Assembly (NCBI RefSeq): GCF_003387375.1
Contig: NZ_QUNG01000004.1
Location: 186,001 to 250,000 of the forward strand
Origin: Marinomonas pollencensis
Lineage (GTDB): Bacteria; Pseudomonadota; Gammaproteobacteria; Pseudomonadales; Marinomonadaceae
Direction of reading: 5' to 3'
Length of the DNA: 64,000 nt
Shown here in pieces: positions 18,136 to 25,655 of the stretch. Numbering within the stretch: position 1 is the stretch's first letter; the number at the start of each line of letters is the position of its first letter. Position numbers and translations under genes: made by a program. A model generated the notes under the pieces. It saw only the letters and a list, made by a program, of their open reading frames with translations. It was not told the origin of the DNA and did not search any database.

Positions 18136-19050
18136 ATGAAGACACGAGCAATGAAAAACCTAACAATTCTAGATGGCGGCATGGGCCGCGAACTAAAGCG
18201 CATGGGTGCGCCTTTTTCACAACCATACTGGAGCGCTGAATCGCTTATGGTCGCGCCTCAGTACGTTACACAAGCGCATCAAGGTTTTATCGATGCCGGC
18301 GCAGAAATCATCACCACAAACAGCTATGCCTGCGTTCCTTTTCATCTTGGCGAAGACCTGTATCAAGAACGTGGAGCGGCACTAGCAGAACAAGCTGCTA
18401 TTATTGCCAGAGACGTGGCTAAGAAAGCGTCTCAAAAGGTACTAGTCGCCGGCTCATTGCCACCGCCATTTGGCTCTTACCGTCCAGATTTGTTTGAAAA
18501 CGATCGTGCTTTCGATATTTTAAATAGCTTATATGAAGCCCAAGCACCTTATGTCGATCTTTGGCTAGTAGAAACCATTTCCAGCGTACAAGAAGCAAAA
18601 GTAAGCGCGAGCTTGCTCAGCAAAGCAAGCCAACCTTGCTACTACTCTTTTACCCTTAGCGATGATGAAAAGGAAGTCGCTACTTTACGTTCAGGGGAAC
18701 CTCTAAGTGACGCGCTGGATGCCATACTTGCAGAAAAAACAGAGGGCATTTTCTTTAACTGTTCAGTACCTGAAGTAATTGCACAAGCCATTCGTGAGAC
18801 AGCTGTCCGTGTCGCTGAGTCTGCCAAGCAAATCAACATTGGTGCCTATGCTAACAGCTTCGCCCCTATTCCAGTTGACCATAAAGCCAATGAAGGTGCA
18901 CACGCATCTCGAGACCTAACACCGGAAGAGTATCTTGAGTTTGCAAAACAATGGCATACTCTTGGCGCAAATATTATTGGTGGCTGTTGTGGCATTGGTC
19001 CACAGCATATCGAGCTACTGTCACAATGGCAGAAGAGCGTAAACGCTTAA
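18136..19050 (+). CDS. Homocysteine S-methyltransferase family protein
   Basis: A 304-residue zinc enzyme of the homocysteine S-methyltransferase family (MmuM/BHMT-like). These transfer a methyl group from S-methylmethionine, betaine or a related donor to homocysteine, giving methionine. The N-terminal LDGGMGREL and the zinc ligands Cys209 (FFNCS) and Cys284-Cys285 (GGCCG) are present. Starts are possible at ATG 18136 or ATG 18151. It is followed by an RhtA-type exporter gene, suggesting a link between methyl-cycle amino acids and export. The 272 bp upstream contain no recognisable gene. Confidence 0.85.
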   Translation: MKTRAMKNLTILDGGMGRELKRMGAPFSQPYWSAESLMVAPQYVTQAHQGFIDAGAEIITTNSYACVPFHLGEDLYQERGAALAEQAAIIARDVAKKASQKVLVAGSLPPPFGSYRPDLFENDRAFDILNSLYEAQAPYVDLWLVETISSVQEAKVSASLLSKASQPCYYSFTLSDDEKEVATLRSGEPLSDALDAILAEKTEGIFFNCSVPEVIAQAIRETAVRVAESAKQINIGAYANSFAPIPVDHKANEGAHASRDLTPEEYLEFAKQWHTLGANIIGGCCGIGPQHIELLSQWQKSVNA

Positions 19051-19101
19051 CCATGATCGAATTAACCTTTGCTGCGACAGCGCTAGAGAGCTAAGGATGG
19101 A

Positions 19102-19151
19102 AGAGCCTCGTGGTGGCTCTGTATACTCTACTTGGCAAACAGAGCCACCAC
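19102..19151 (+). promoter_or_regulatory. Leader with two mutually exclusive hairpins before the rhtA-like gene
   Basis: GTGGTGGCTCTGT (19110-19122) pairs perfectly over 13 bp with 19139-19151 around a 16-nt loop. Its inner part, GGCTCT (19115-19120), can alternatively pair with the upstream AGAGCC at 19102-19107 around a 7-nt loop. The two structures cannot coexist. The element ends 51 bp before the exporter start codon, with no T-run after it, so if it is a switch it would act on translation or RNA stability rather than as a simple terminator. Confidence 0.5.
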
Positions 19152-19202
19152 ATCGGGTCAAACAGAAGCAAATTAATATCACCACAAGGACGAGTAGGAT
19201 TT

Positions 19203-20039
19203 ATGAAAGCTTCAGCACAATTTCCCATGGCAGCCGCCTTTGCGTCGCTTATTTCTTTACAAGTTGGCGCCGCCTTTGCGAAAACCATTTTTCCAATGGT
19301 CGGCCCCGATGGCGTCGCTGCGCTGCGTATTGGTATCAGCGCTGTCCTCCTTGCTATCGCATTTCAGCCATGGAGCGCCAAGATCAGCGCCACTTACTGG
19401 CCCAGCATTATCACTTACGGCGCCATGATTGGGCTGATGAACTTCTTAATCTACCGTGCCTTTCTTCACATCCCTGTTGGGATTGCCATTTCTATCGAAG
19501 TGCTCGGCCCACTCGCCATCTCATTGCTTTCAAGCAAACGCAAAACCGATATTTTATGGATTCTGTTAGCGTTAATCGGTGTATTGCTTTTGCCATTTAA
19601 CCAAGCTAATGCAGCCTTAAGCACCACTGGACTTGTTTACGCCGTCTTAGCCGCTATTTGCTGGGGGCTGTATATCAAAACGGCCAGTACTGTCTCACAA
19701 CTTGGCAGCAAGGGTGTCACGACTGGCCTATTTGTCGCTGCACTTTTTATGGTGCCTATCGGTATCAGTCAAGCGGGATCCGCTCTCTTTACGCCCACCG
19801 TCCTCCTGCTAGGCCTCGTCATCGCACTCTTATCCAGCGCGCTGCCTTTTTTACTTGATATGTATGCGCTAAAGCGACTCCCTAGAAGTATTTTTGGGGT
19901 TTTGATGAGCGCCTCTCCTGCAGTGAGCGCTATGGCTGGTGCGATTATTCTGAATGAGCAATTGAGCAGCTTCCAATGGCTTGGCATTTTCGCCATCAGT
20001 CTCGCCTGCCTTGGTGCAAGCTTAACTAAAACACCATAA
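19203..20039 (+). CDS. rhtA: EamA-family exporter, RhtA-like
   Basis: An inner-membrane transporter of about 278 residues with ten predicted helices in two EamA repeats. The N-terminal region (LISLQVGAAFAKTIFPMVG followed by GVAALRIG) closely follows E. coli RhtA, the threonine/homoserine exporter. The start is ATG 19203, which has an AGGA ribosome site and begins just before the first helix; the longer frame from 19110 runs through the hairpin leader. Export of homoserine or a related amino acid is inferred from family, not shown. Confidence 0.8.
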   Translation: MKASAQFPMAAAFASLISLQVGAAFAKTIFPMVGPDGVAALRIGISAVLLAIAFQPWSAKISATYWPSIITYGAMIGLMNFLIYRAFLHIPVGIAISIEVLGPLAISLLSSKRKTDILWILLALIGVLLLPFNQANAALSTTGLVYAVLAAICWGLYIKTASTVSQLGSKGVTTGLFVAALFMVPIGISQAGSALFTPTVLLLGLVIALLSSALPFLLDMYALKRLPRSIFGVLMSASPAVSAMAGAIILNEQLSSFQWLGIFAISLACLGASLTKTP

Positions 20040-20077
20040 GACCTGCGCACAGTATTCGCCTTCCTTGCTAAGACCTT

Positions 20078-20114
20078 GTCCGCTCTCACCTTTAAACAAA
20101 AAAGGAGAGTGGAC
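20078..20114 (+). terminator. Imperfect hairpin after the rhtA-like gene
   Basis: A bulged stem of GTCC/GGAC, CTCT/AGAG and CTTT/AAAG elements brackets an A-rich loop about 40 bp after the stop. The T-tract expected of an intrinsic terminator is missing. Confidence 0.35.
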
Positions 20115-20285
20115 TAGGATTCACCTCTTCGGTATTTAAACGCCACAAACAAGAGTTTAAAAAACAATCAATTGTGTCACATTTAATCACTCGCCCTTAT
20201 GCTAGACTAGCAAGTTCACGGAACCTGCTAACCGTAAAAAAGCCAAACAGCGCGCCGTTTTTTAACTTAATTAAAAGAGCCATAT

Positions 20286-21092
20286 ATGCAAAATTTAACG
20301 CAAGACGGACAACAATTAGTTAATAACCTTAGCCAAAAATACAACCTAAGTGTCGATGCAGTAATACACATGCTGATCGCCGTCAATAATGGCGCTGGTA
20401 GCATGGCACAATTCAATTGCCCAGAGTTAGGAGGCGGCGGTCAATGGATGCGCGGTGGCATGACCATGGTAGGCGACATGTTCAATTATGGTTTGAAAAA
20501 TACCGTCGACAACCTTTGTAATGAATTGGCCAATGGCCTAGCTAACTGTCAAGTGTTTGTGCCGATTCCAAAAGGCACACCTGGCAGTAACCAATGGTGG
20601 CCAGGAGATTTGGGGCAGCCATTTAGCAGTGGCGCGCAAAACAATATTCGCTACGCTGTCTTTCCTAATCGTTTGGCGGTGGAACTTAATGGCCAAGTGA
20701 CCGTTTACAACACACTGGATAACAATATTAGTGGCGTCAGCCAACAACAAGGTGGCGATACTTCTCTCACCTTCAGCAGCCAATACGGCACTATCGCGGT
20801 CAATAGTTTGCCTATCGTGTCGGGCGTAGGCATAGCGCCTACCCCACAGCGTAATTTCGCTGAACCAACACAGAATAGCTATGCGCCGACTAACCATAGC
20901 CAGACAAATAACCAAACAGATAGCCATTTAACGCAAACTAATAATGCGCCACAACACACCAATCTGCCCGGCACTACCTCGATTGATGAGACTCTACAAA
21001 TCATCGAGAAGCTGGCCAAATTAAAAGATGCAGGCGCCATATCAGAAAACGAATACAACTCGAAAAAAACAGAACTGCTTAATCGTATCTAA
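20286..21092 (+). CDS. SHOCT-domain protein of unknown function
   Basis: A 268-residue protein with no signal peptide or membrane helix. Residues 1-180 look globular, with an early helical stretch (SQKYNLSVDAVIHMLIAVNN) and a Gly-rich region; residues about 185-230 are an Asn/Gln/Thr-rich linker. The last 37 residues (IIEKLAKLKDAGAISENEYN and beyond) are a SHOCT domain, a short helical module found at the ends of many unrelated bacterial proteins and thought to mediate oligomerisation or recruitment. I do not recognise the N-terminal domain. The ATG has an AAGAG site. Confidence 0.75.
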   Translation: MQNLTQDGQQLVNNLSQKYNLSVDAVIHMLIAVNNGAGSMAQFNCPELGGGGQWMRGGMTMVGDMFNYGLKNTVDNLCNELANGLANCQVFVPIPKGTPGSNQWWPGDLGQPFSSGAQNNIRYAVFPNRLAVELNGQVTVYNTLDNNISGVSQQQGGDTSLTFSSQYGTIAVNSLPIVSGVGIAPTPQRNFAEPTQNSYAPTNHSQTNNQTDSHLTQTNNAPQHTNLPGTTSIDETLQIIEKLAKLKDAGAISENEYNSKKTELLNRI

Positions 21093-21108
21093 TCGAGATA
21101 ACAGCAAC

Positions 21109-21152
21109 AAACCACTCCAGCTTATTGATTTTTAAATAAAAGGGAGTGGTTT
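21109..21152. terminator. Long-loop inverted repeat between the SHOCT and isochorismatase-type genes
   Basis: AAACCACTCC (21109-21118) pairs perfectly with 21143-21152 across a 24-nt AT-rich loop, between two convergent genes. It may act as a terminator in either direction; the T-runs sit inside the loop rather than after the stem. Confidence 0.45.
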
Positions 21153-21180
21153 CACACTCTCTCATTCGTGCTTTAACACC

Positions 21181-21723
21181 CTAGCGGATTAAACCGAGAA
21201 GAGAACGAAACTCCGGTGCTCTGCTGTCTTTTACCAGTTCGTAAAGACACATTTCTAAGCCTGTGATTGCCGCGCCTTTATTCATCAGTGCGGTTATCCC
21301 AAGTTGCTTATTAGCCTGCGTTCGAGAAGCAACACAATCACTGACCAAATGCACACCGTAACCACGATCCAACAAGCCAATGGCGGTTTGATAGACGCAT
21401 ATATGCGTTTCAATGCCACACACTAGCCAAGTGGTTACCTGTGATTCTGCCTGTACCGCTTCGACAAACTTAGCGTCTTCACAAGCATTAAAAGTAAACT
21501 TTTCGATTGGCGCCAATGGGGCTAATAACGAATGAATTTCTTCTATTGTGGAACCTAACTTATCTGGATTTTGTTCAAGGTAAATAATTGGCAAAGCGAG
21601 CGTTTGGGCAGCTTTAATCAGCTTTTCGCAATGGCAAATAAAGAATTCACTGTCGTAGACTTGGCGAGCAAGCTTACCTTGAATATCCACCACGATAAGG
21701 CCCGTCGTTTCTTTTACTAGCAT
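21181..21723 (-). CDS. Isochorismatase-family cysteine hydrolase
   Basis: A 180-residue hydrolase of the isochorismatase/nicotinamidase fold. The Asp of VVDIQGK and the nucleophilic Cys in WLVCGIETHICVYQTA mark the Asp-Lys-Cys triad; the substrate is not predictable, and YcaC-like proteins of this class often have none assigned. I chose the ATG at 21723 because an AGGAG site lies 6 bp before it; the ATG two codons upstream would touch the site. It lies just downstream of the frameshifted acetyltransferase and may be cotranscribed. Confidence 0.82.
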   Translation of the reverse strand: MLVKETTGLIVVDIQGKLARQVYDSEFFICHCEKLIKAAQTLALPIIYLEQNPDKLGSTIEEIHSLLAPLAPIEKFTFNACEDAKFVEAVQAESQVTTWLVCGIETHICVYQTAIGLLDRGYGVHLVSDCVASRTQANKQLGITALMNKGAAITGLEMCLYELVKDSRAPEFRSLLGLIR

Positions 21724-21749
21724 GAGCATCTCCTAAATATTGACCAAAC

Positions 21750-22288
21750 CTAACGCCAATCTGCTCGACTTAATCCATAAATAGCATGATCAAGCACTCG
21801 ACCATTCACCTTTTCAGCTCGTGTAATCACGCCTTCAAGCTTAAAACCTAAGCGCTCACACACTTGGCGACTGGGCTGATTGTTTAGCGCCGCTGATATT
21901 TGGACTTTCTCCATATTGAGATCAGTAAAGGCCATGGTTATTAGTTTAGTAACGCATTTAGAGACAATCCCTTTACCTTGATAATTAGCGCTTAGCCAGT
22001 AACCGATATCCACCCTCTTCAGATCATAATCGATGCTGTTAAAGCTGATATTACCCACTAAGGTGTCATTATAAAATATTGCACAAACCAGTGATTTTCC
22101 ATCAGCGTAGTCGTGCAAAGAGCGACTAATAAAATTCAGAAAAAACCGTCATCATGAGCCTGTGGCGGCCAAGCCAGCCGCTTCCCCAAATAGTCACGCT
22201 CTTTCGTCACAATATCCAAATATAAGGGAGCAAATGTACTGTGAACCAGAGCCAGTTTTAAGTCTTTTTCAACATCCAATGTAAACAT
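21750..22288 (-). pseudogene. RimJ/RimL-type N-acetyltransferase, frameshifted
   Basis: The two halves of a 179-residue GNAT protein lie in different frames. The 5' half starts at ATG 22288 with a GAGGG ribosome site, reads MFTLDVEKDLKLALV and so on for 51 codons, and hits TGA at 22136-22138. The 3' half continues as FFLNFISRSLHDYADGKS in the next frame to 21750 and carries the acetyl-CoA motif (YQGKG). The frames meet at a run of six T (coding strand, 22140-22145); one extra T restores a perfect full-length protein. This is a recent slip, a phase-variable site or a sequencing error. Confidence 0.85.
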
Positions 22289-22439
22289 ATATTCCCTCTT
22301 ACGTTAGACAAGCTTGGCAATAAATTAGTGAGCCTTTCTGCGTTTTTCGACAATCAAAACAGCACGAATCATTTTAAAACGACAGAGATGAAAAGCGAGA
22401 AAATAATGAGCGGAGTATAGGAAAGAAGTCGATCTAAGA

Positions 22440-22472
22440 AGCACGTTAGCCATATTGTCTGAGTAACGTGCT
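22440..22472 (-). terminator. Hairpin after the TPR-like gene
   Basis: AGCACGTTA (22440-22448) pairs perfectly with 22464-22472 around a 15-nt loop, 12 bp past the stop of the minus-strand gene at 22484. On the minus strand TCTTAG follows, a weak T-tract. Confidence 0.45.
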
Positions 22473-22483
22473 GTAGAGTGTGG

Positions 22484-22903
22484 TTAGGCGTCTTGTAGCT
22501 CTTTTAATCTATCGTGGATGTCGGCTTTCAGTTCTTTATCAATGATTTTATTACTGTTGATTTTAGCCTTTTCTAACGAGGCGATAGCCCCTGCCGTATC
22601 GCCAAACTCGGCTTGCAGACAGGCCATTGAGTAGCCAATAGAAGATAAATAGTCTTTTGAATTGATCGTTTCCGCCTTTGCTAAGGCTTTACCATAAATG
22701 GCGATGGCCAATTCAATATCATCGGTAAAATCTGCAAGTGTTTCCCACTGCACCGGATGGTCTTTCTCTGTCTTGTCATTGTCTTCACAGATTTTCTTAA
22801 GCTGAGCATAATGCTCATCAAAGCCAGCTTGATTCTTCTTGTTCGCACAAGACATTAGCTCATTGGCGAGGGCAAAAACGGCTTTATAAATTTTCGTGTT
22901 CAT
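22484..22903 (-). CDS. Uncharacterised TPR-like helical protein
   Basis: A 139-residue soluble, all-helical protein. From about residue 60 the pattern (ELAIAIYGKALAKAE, then SSIGYSMACLQAEFGDTAGA, then IASLEKAKINSN) resembles two tetratricopeptide-like repeats, suggesting a protein-binding adaptor. I do not recognise a named family. The ATG at 22903 has an AGAGTGA site. It stands alone between two acetyltransferase genes. Confidence 0.6.
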   Translation of the reverse strand: MNTKIYKAVFALANELMSCANKKNQAGFDEHYAQLKKICEDNDKTEKDHPVQWETLADFTDDIELAIAIYGKALAKAETINSKDYLSSIGYSMACLQAEFGDTAGAIASLEKAKINSNKIIDKELKADIHDRLKELQDA

Positions 22904-23054
22904 AGGTCACTCTAGGGTAAGCGTTCAAAGGGAATTATCGCCTATGGTAATTTTAATCACGGCGTTATGACAGCTCTGTTATGACAATGTTCTCTTTATC
23001 TTTAAAAGAGGGCAAAAAAATAAAAACGATGGAGCTAACATTTCGACAACGGTA

Positions 23055-23570
23055 CTAACTTAGCGCGTCAAACTCTTTGCCAAAAAGGTGAATGTCTTCT
23101 GTGACGCTGCCATTTTGCGCAATGTTGGGCAATAACCCCCACTGCTCAAACCCTTGCTTAGCAAAAAAGCCTTGGCTACGTACGTTACTGGCGTAGATAA
23201 ACGCAATCAGATGGGTAAAGCCAATGTCGTGTTGGTGCTGAGATAAATAATGAACAAGCTGTTTTCCCAACCCTCTATGTTGATACTCAGGAGCAACATA
23301 GAGGCTAAATTCGGACGCTTTATCAAAGGCCGGAAGACCATAAAAAGGCTCAAGAGAACACCAAGCAAGCACCTCGCCATGGGATTCAACCACCAACATG
23401 GGGTGCTTGTCAGTGGCCGTTTCAAGCCATTCCATTACATCAAGCAGACTAATGCAGTCTTGTCGATTGGTCGTGACCGCAAACGGGTCACCTTGCTGAA
23501 AGATGGCTAAAATAGCCGGGGCGTCGTCTAAAACAGCGGCACGAATAAAATGACTTTGCTTTGTATTCAT
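23055..23570 (-). CDS. GNAT N-acetyltransferase
   Basis: A 171-residue GNAT enzyme, intact unlike the neighbour at 21750. The acetyl-CoA-binding motif A is LYVAPEYQHRGLGKQL, followed by the typical NVRSQGFFAKQGFE motif B. The layout is like phosphinothricin-acetyltransferase-type proteins; the substrate is unknown. Confidence 0.78.
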   Translation of the reverse strand: MNTKQSHFIRAAVLDDAPAILAIFQQGDPFAVTTNRQDCISLLDVMEWLETATDKHPMLVVESHGEVLAWCSLEPFYGLPAFDKASEFSLYVAPEYQHRGLGKQLVHYLSQHQHDIGFTHLIAFIYASNVRSQGFFAKQGFEQWGLLPNIAQNGSVTEDIHLFGKEFDALS

Positions 23571-23614
23571 ACCGCTATTGTCTCTAAGACTGTCGTTATT
23601 GAAGCTGTCGCGGC

Positions 23615-24679
23615 TTAGCCTTGCTCAAGCAAACTGCGCAAATCAATCAAGGCCGCGTTAGCACGAGAAAGGTAAGACGCCATCACCAAAGAGTGGTTCG
23701 CCAAGACACCAAAACCACTGCCATTTAGAATCATTGGTGACCAAATACTTTCTTGGGTCGCTTCTAACTCACGAATAATCTGGCGCAAGCTAACCAATGC
23801 ATTTTTATCACGCAATGTCGGTGCAAAATCTACTTCTACGGATTTAAGAATGTGAATCAAGGCCCAGCTTGTGCCGCGTGCCTCATAAAAAACGTTATCG
23901 ATCTGACCCCAAGGAGTCTTAACGTATTTATAAGCTTCTTCGTTGTTATTGTTGCTTGCTTCCTGTGCGCTTTTATTACCGGCCAAATCTGTGTTTTCAC
24001 GAACTTTCACCACACTGGCAGACAAACGCTGAGACAAACTACCCAAACGCGTACTAACATCTGACAACCAATCTACTAGGTTATCAGCACGGGCATAAAA
24101 TTTCGCGGGTGCTTGGGAAGAGTTTCCCGACAAGCGATCCATGTACGACAGTACTTCTTGATTACCACGCTGATACTCGCTTTCACTAGACGGCAATGCC
24201 CAGCTATTGTTATCGAAGTTAAACTGCGGCTCAGCGACTTTCAGGTTCACATCTTCGGTGGATTGGGATTGCGAGCGGCTAAACTCTTTACGCATCGCAC
24301 GTGCTAGATCGCGAGTTTGTACCAAGACACCAAATTCCCAAGAAGGCATGTTGTCCATAAAAATACCTGGCGGCATCACATCATTAGAAATAAACCCACC
24401 TGGCTTATTCAATAAAGTATCCACCATCTCGTGCAGAGTATTGGCGGTGGTGTAGCCCACAACCAGCTGTTTATTCTCATCGAGATCATCGCGCGCTTGT
24501 GCCGTTGCTTTGGCTTCGGCAACCACATCAAATTGACTTGGCTCATTGCTCCAATACATACCGAGTATCGACAACAAAATCACTAATATACAAACCAGTG
24601 CCAGCAGCCATTTCCATAAGCCGCGTATATGGGAGCTCGTTTTCCAAAACTGCAATTTACTTAATACACTCGCCATCAT
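23615..24679 (-). CDS. DUF2333 family inner-membrane protein
   Basis: A 354-residue protein with one N-terminal membrane helix (about residues 22-44) and a long soluble part predicted to face the periplasm. I recognise the DUF2333 family (for example the segments PGGFISNDVMPPGIFMDN and SWEFGVLVQTRDLARAMRKE); no function is established. It starts 8 bp after the stop of the lipoprotein gene at 24688, with an AAGGTG ribosome site, so the two form an operon and may work together at the envelope. Confidence 0.8.
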   Translation of the reverse strand: MMASVLSKLQFWKTSSHIRGLWKWLLALVCILVILLSILGMYWSNEPSQFDVVAEAKATAQARDDLDENKQLVVGYTTANTLHEMVDTLLNKPGGFISNDVMPPGIFMDNMPSWEFGVLVQTRDLARAMRKEFSRSQSQSTEDVNLKVAEPQFNFDNNSWALPSSESEYQRGNQEVLSYMDRLSGNSSQAPAKFYARADNLVDWLSDVSTRLGSLSQRLSASVVKVRENTDLAGNKSAQEASNNNNEEAYKYVKTPWGQIDNVFYEARGTSWALIHILKSVEVDFAPTLRDKNALVSLRQIIRELEATQESIWSPMILNGSGFGVLANHSLVMASYLSRANAALIDLRSLLEQG

Positions 24680-24687
24680 TTTTCACC

Positions 24688-25548
24688 TTAATTCTGTTGT
24701 AATTCCACCATGTATTTTGCACGATGATAAATCATTGCTCGCACACGATAATCAAGCACACGACTATTAATAATTTGATAAAGCAGTCGTGCTTCTTTGT
24801 CATTTGGCCAATAAATGGCCACATCACTTTTATCTTTTGCTACCTGGTCGATGATAGGCTGCATTTTCTCAATAATCTCATCATCGCTCAAACTAAATAG
24901 TGTTTTTGGCAAAAAGAACTGCCCTTCTTTTGCCTCTGGTTGTCTCTGTTGCTCTGGCTTGACGGACGGCTCAACGGATGAAGAAGCCGCAGATTTAGCG
25001 GGAGCGGTACGACGTTGTTTTGCCGCGTCTAGCCGTTGCTTTTTTAAGCGCTCGACCCGAGCTGACATTTGACTAATAGTGGCGTCTTCTGGGTTAGCTA
25101 AGCGCGCTGAATCCAAATACCGTTCTGCCATTGAATAGTTGCCTTGCTGTGCAGCCCGCCACGCCCATTCGTTATATCTGTCAACGATGCTGGCGATGCC
25201 GAGAGTCGCTTGGTAATTACCTGGGTCTCGTCCTAATACAGCCTGAAAATACAAGTTTGCATTGTCTTCTTCAGGCGTTAGCAAACGCTGTTCCGCTAAC
25301 GCCTGCTGACCTTGTTTAATCAATTGCTCTGTCAGTGCTCGATAGGGACTGATGGCATTTTCATTCGTAACCCTTAACGCTTTTTTTGCGGCAGGCGCTT
25401 CGCTGTTGATGGGTTCTGACGCACTTGCTCCAGCCACCACGGAAGAAGCGTCTTCTTGCTGCTTGGAGGCAGCTGATTTTTTCACATTTCCCTGACACCC
25501 TGCTAGGAAAATGACAGCAAACAGTAAGGATATCGCTTTAATACTCAA
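24688..25548 (-). CDS. Lipoprotein with TPR-like region
   Basis: A 286-residue predicted lipoprotein: the signal helix ends in LAGC with Cys18 as the lipidated residue. The middle (residues about 65-150) is helical with repeat-like spacing reminiscent of TPRs (LYFQAVLGRDPGNYQATLGI; QGNYSMAERYLDSARLANPE), then a low-complexity Lys/Ala/Ser/Pro linker, then a conserved-looking C-terminal domain. The initiator is TTG at 25548, supported by a strong AAGGGGG site. It is the first gene of the pair with the DUF2333 protein; the function is unknown. Confidence 0.7.
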   Translation of the reverse strand: MSIKAISLLFAVIFLAGCQGNVKKSAASKQQEDASSVVAGASASEPINSEAPAAKKALRVTNENAISPYRALTEQLIKQGQQALAEQRLLTPEEDNANLYFQAVLGRDPGNYQATLGIASIVDRYNEWAWRAAQQGNYSMAERYLDSARLANPEDATISQMSARVERLKKQRLDAAKQRRTAPAKSAASSSVEPSVKPEQQRQPEAKEGQFFLPKTLFSLSDDEIIEKMQPIIDQVAKDKSDVAIYWPNDKEARLLYQIINSRVLDYRVRAMIYHRAKYMVELQQN

Positions 25549-25655
25549 TTTACCCCCTTATCAGTGGCAACTTTTTGGTGGCTTGATAGTCTATATCCGC
25601 TGTTCGCGTGATGGAATAGATTCACGCACTCTAACTTATTTTATGAAAGATTATT

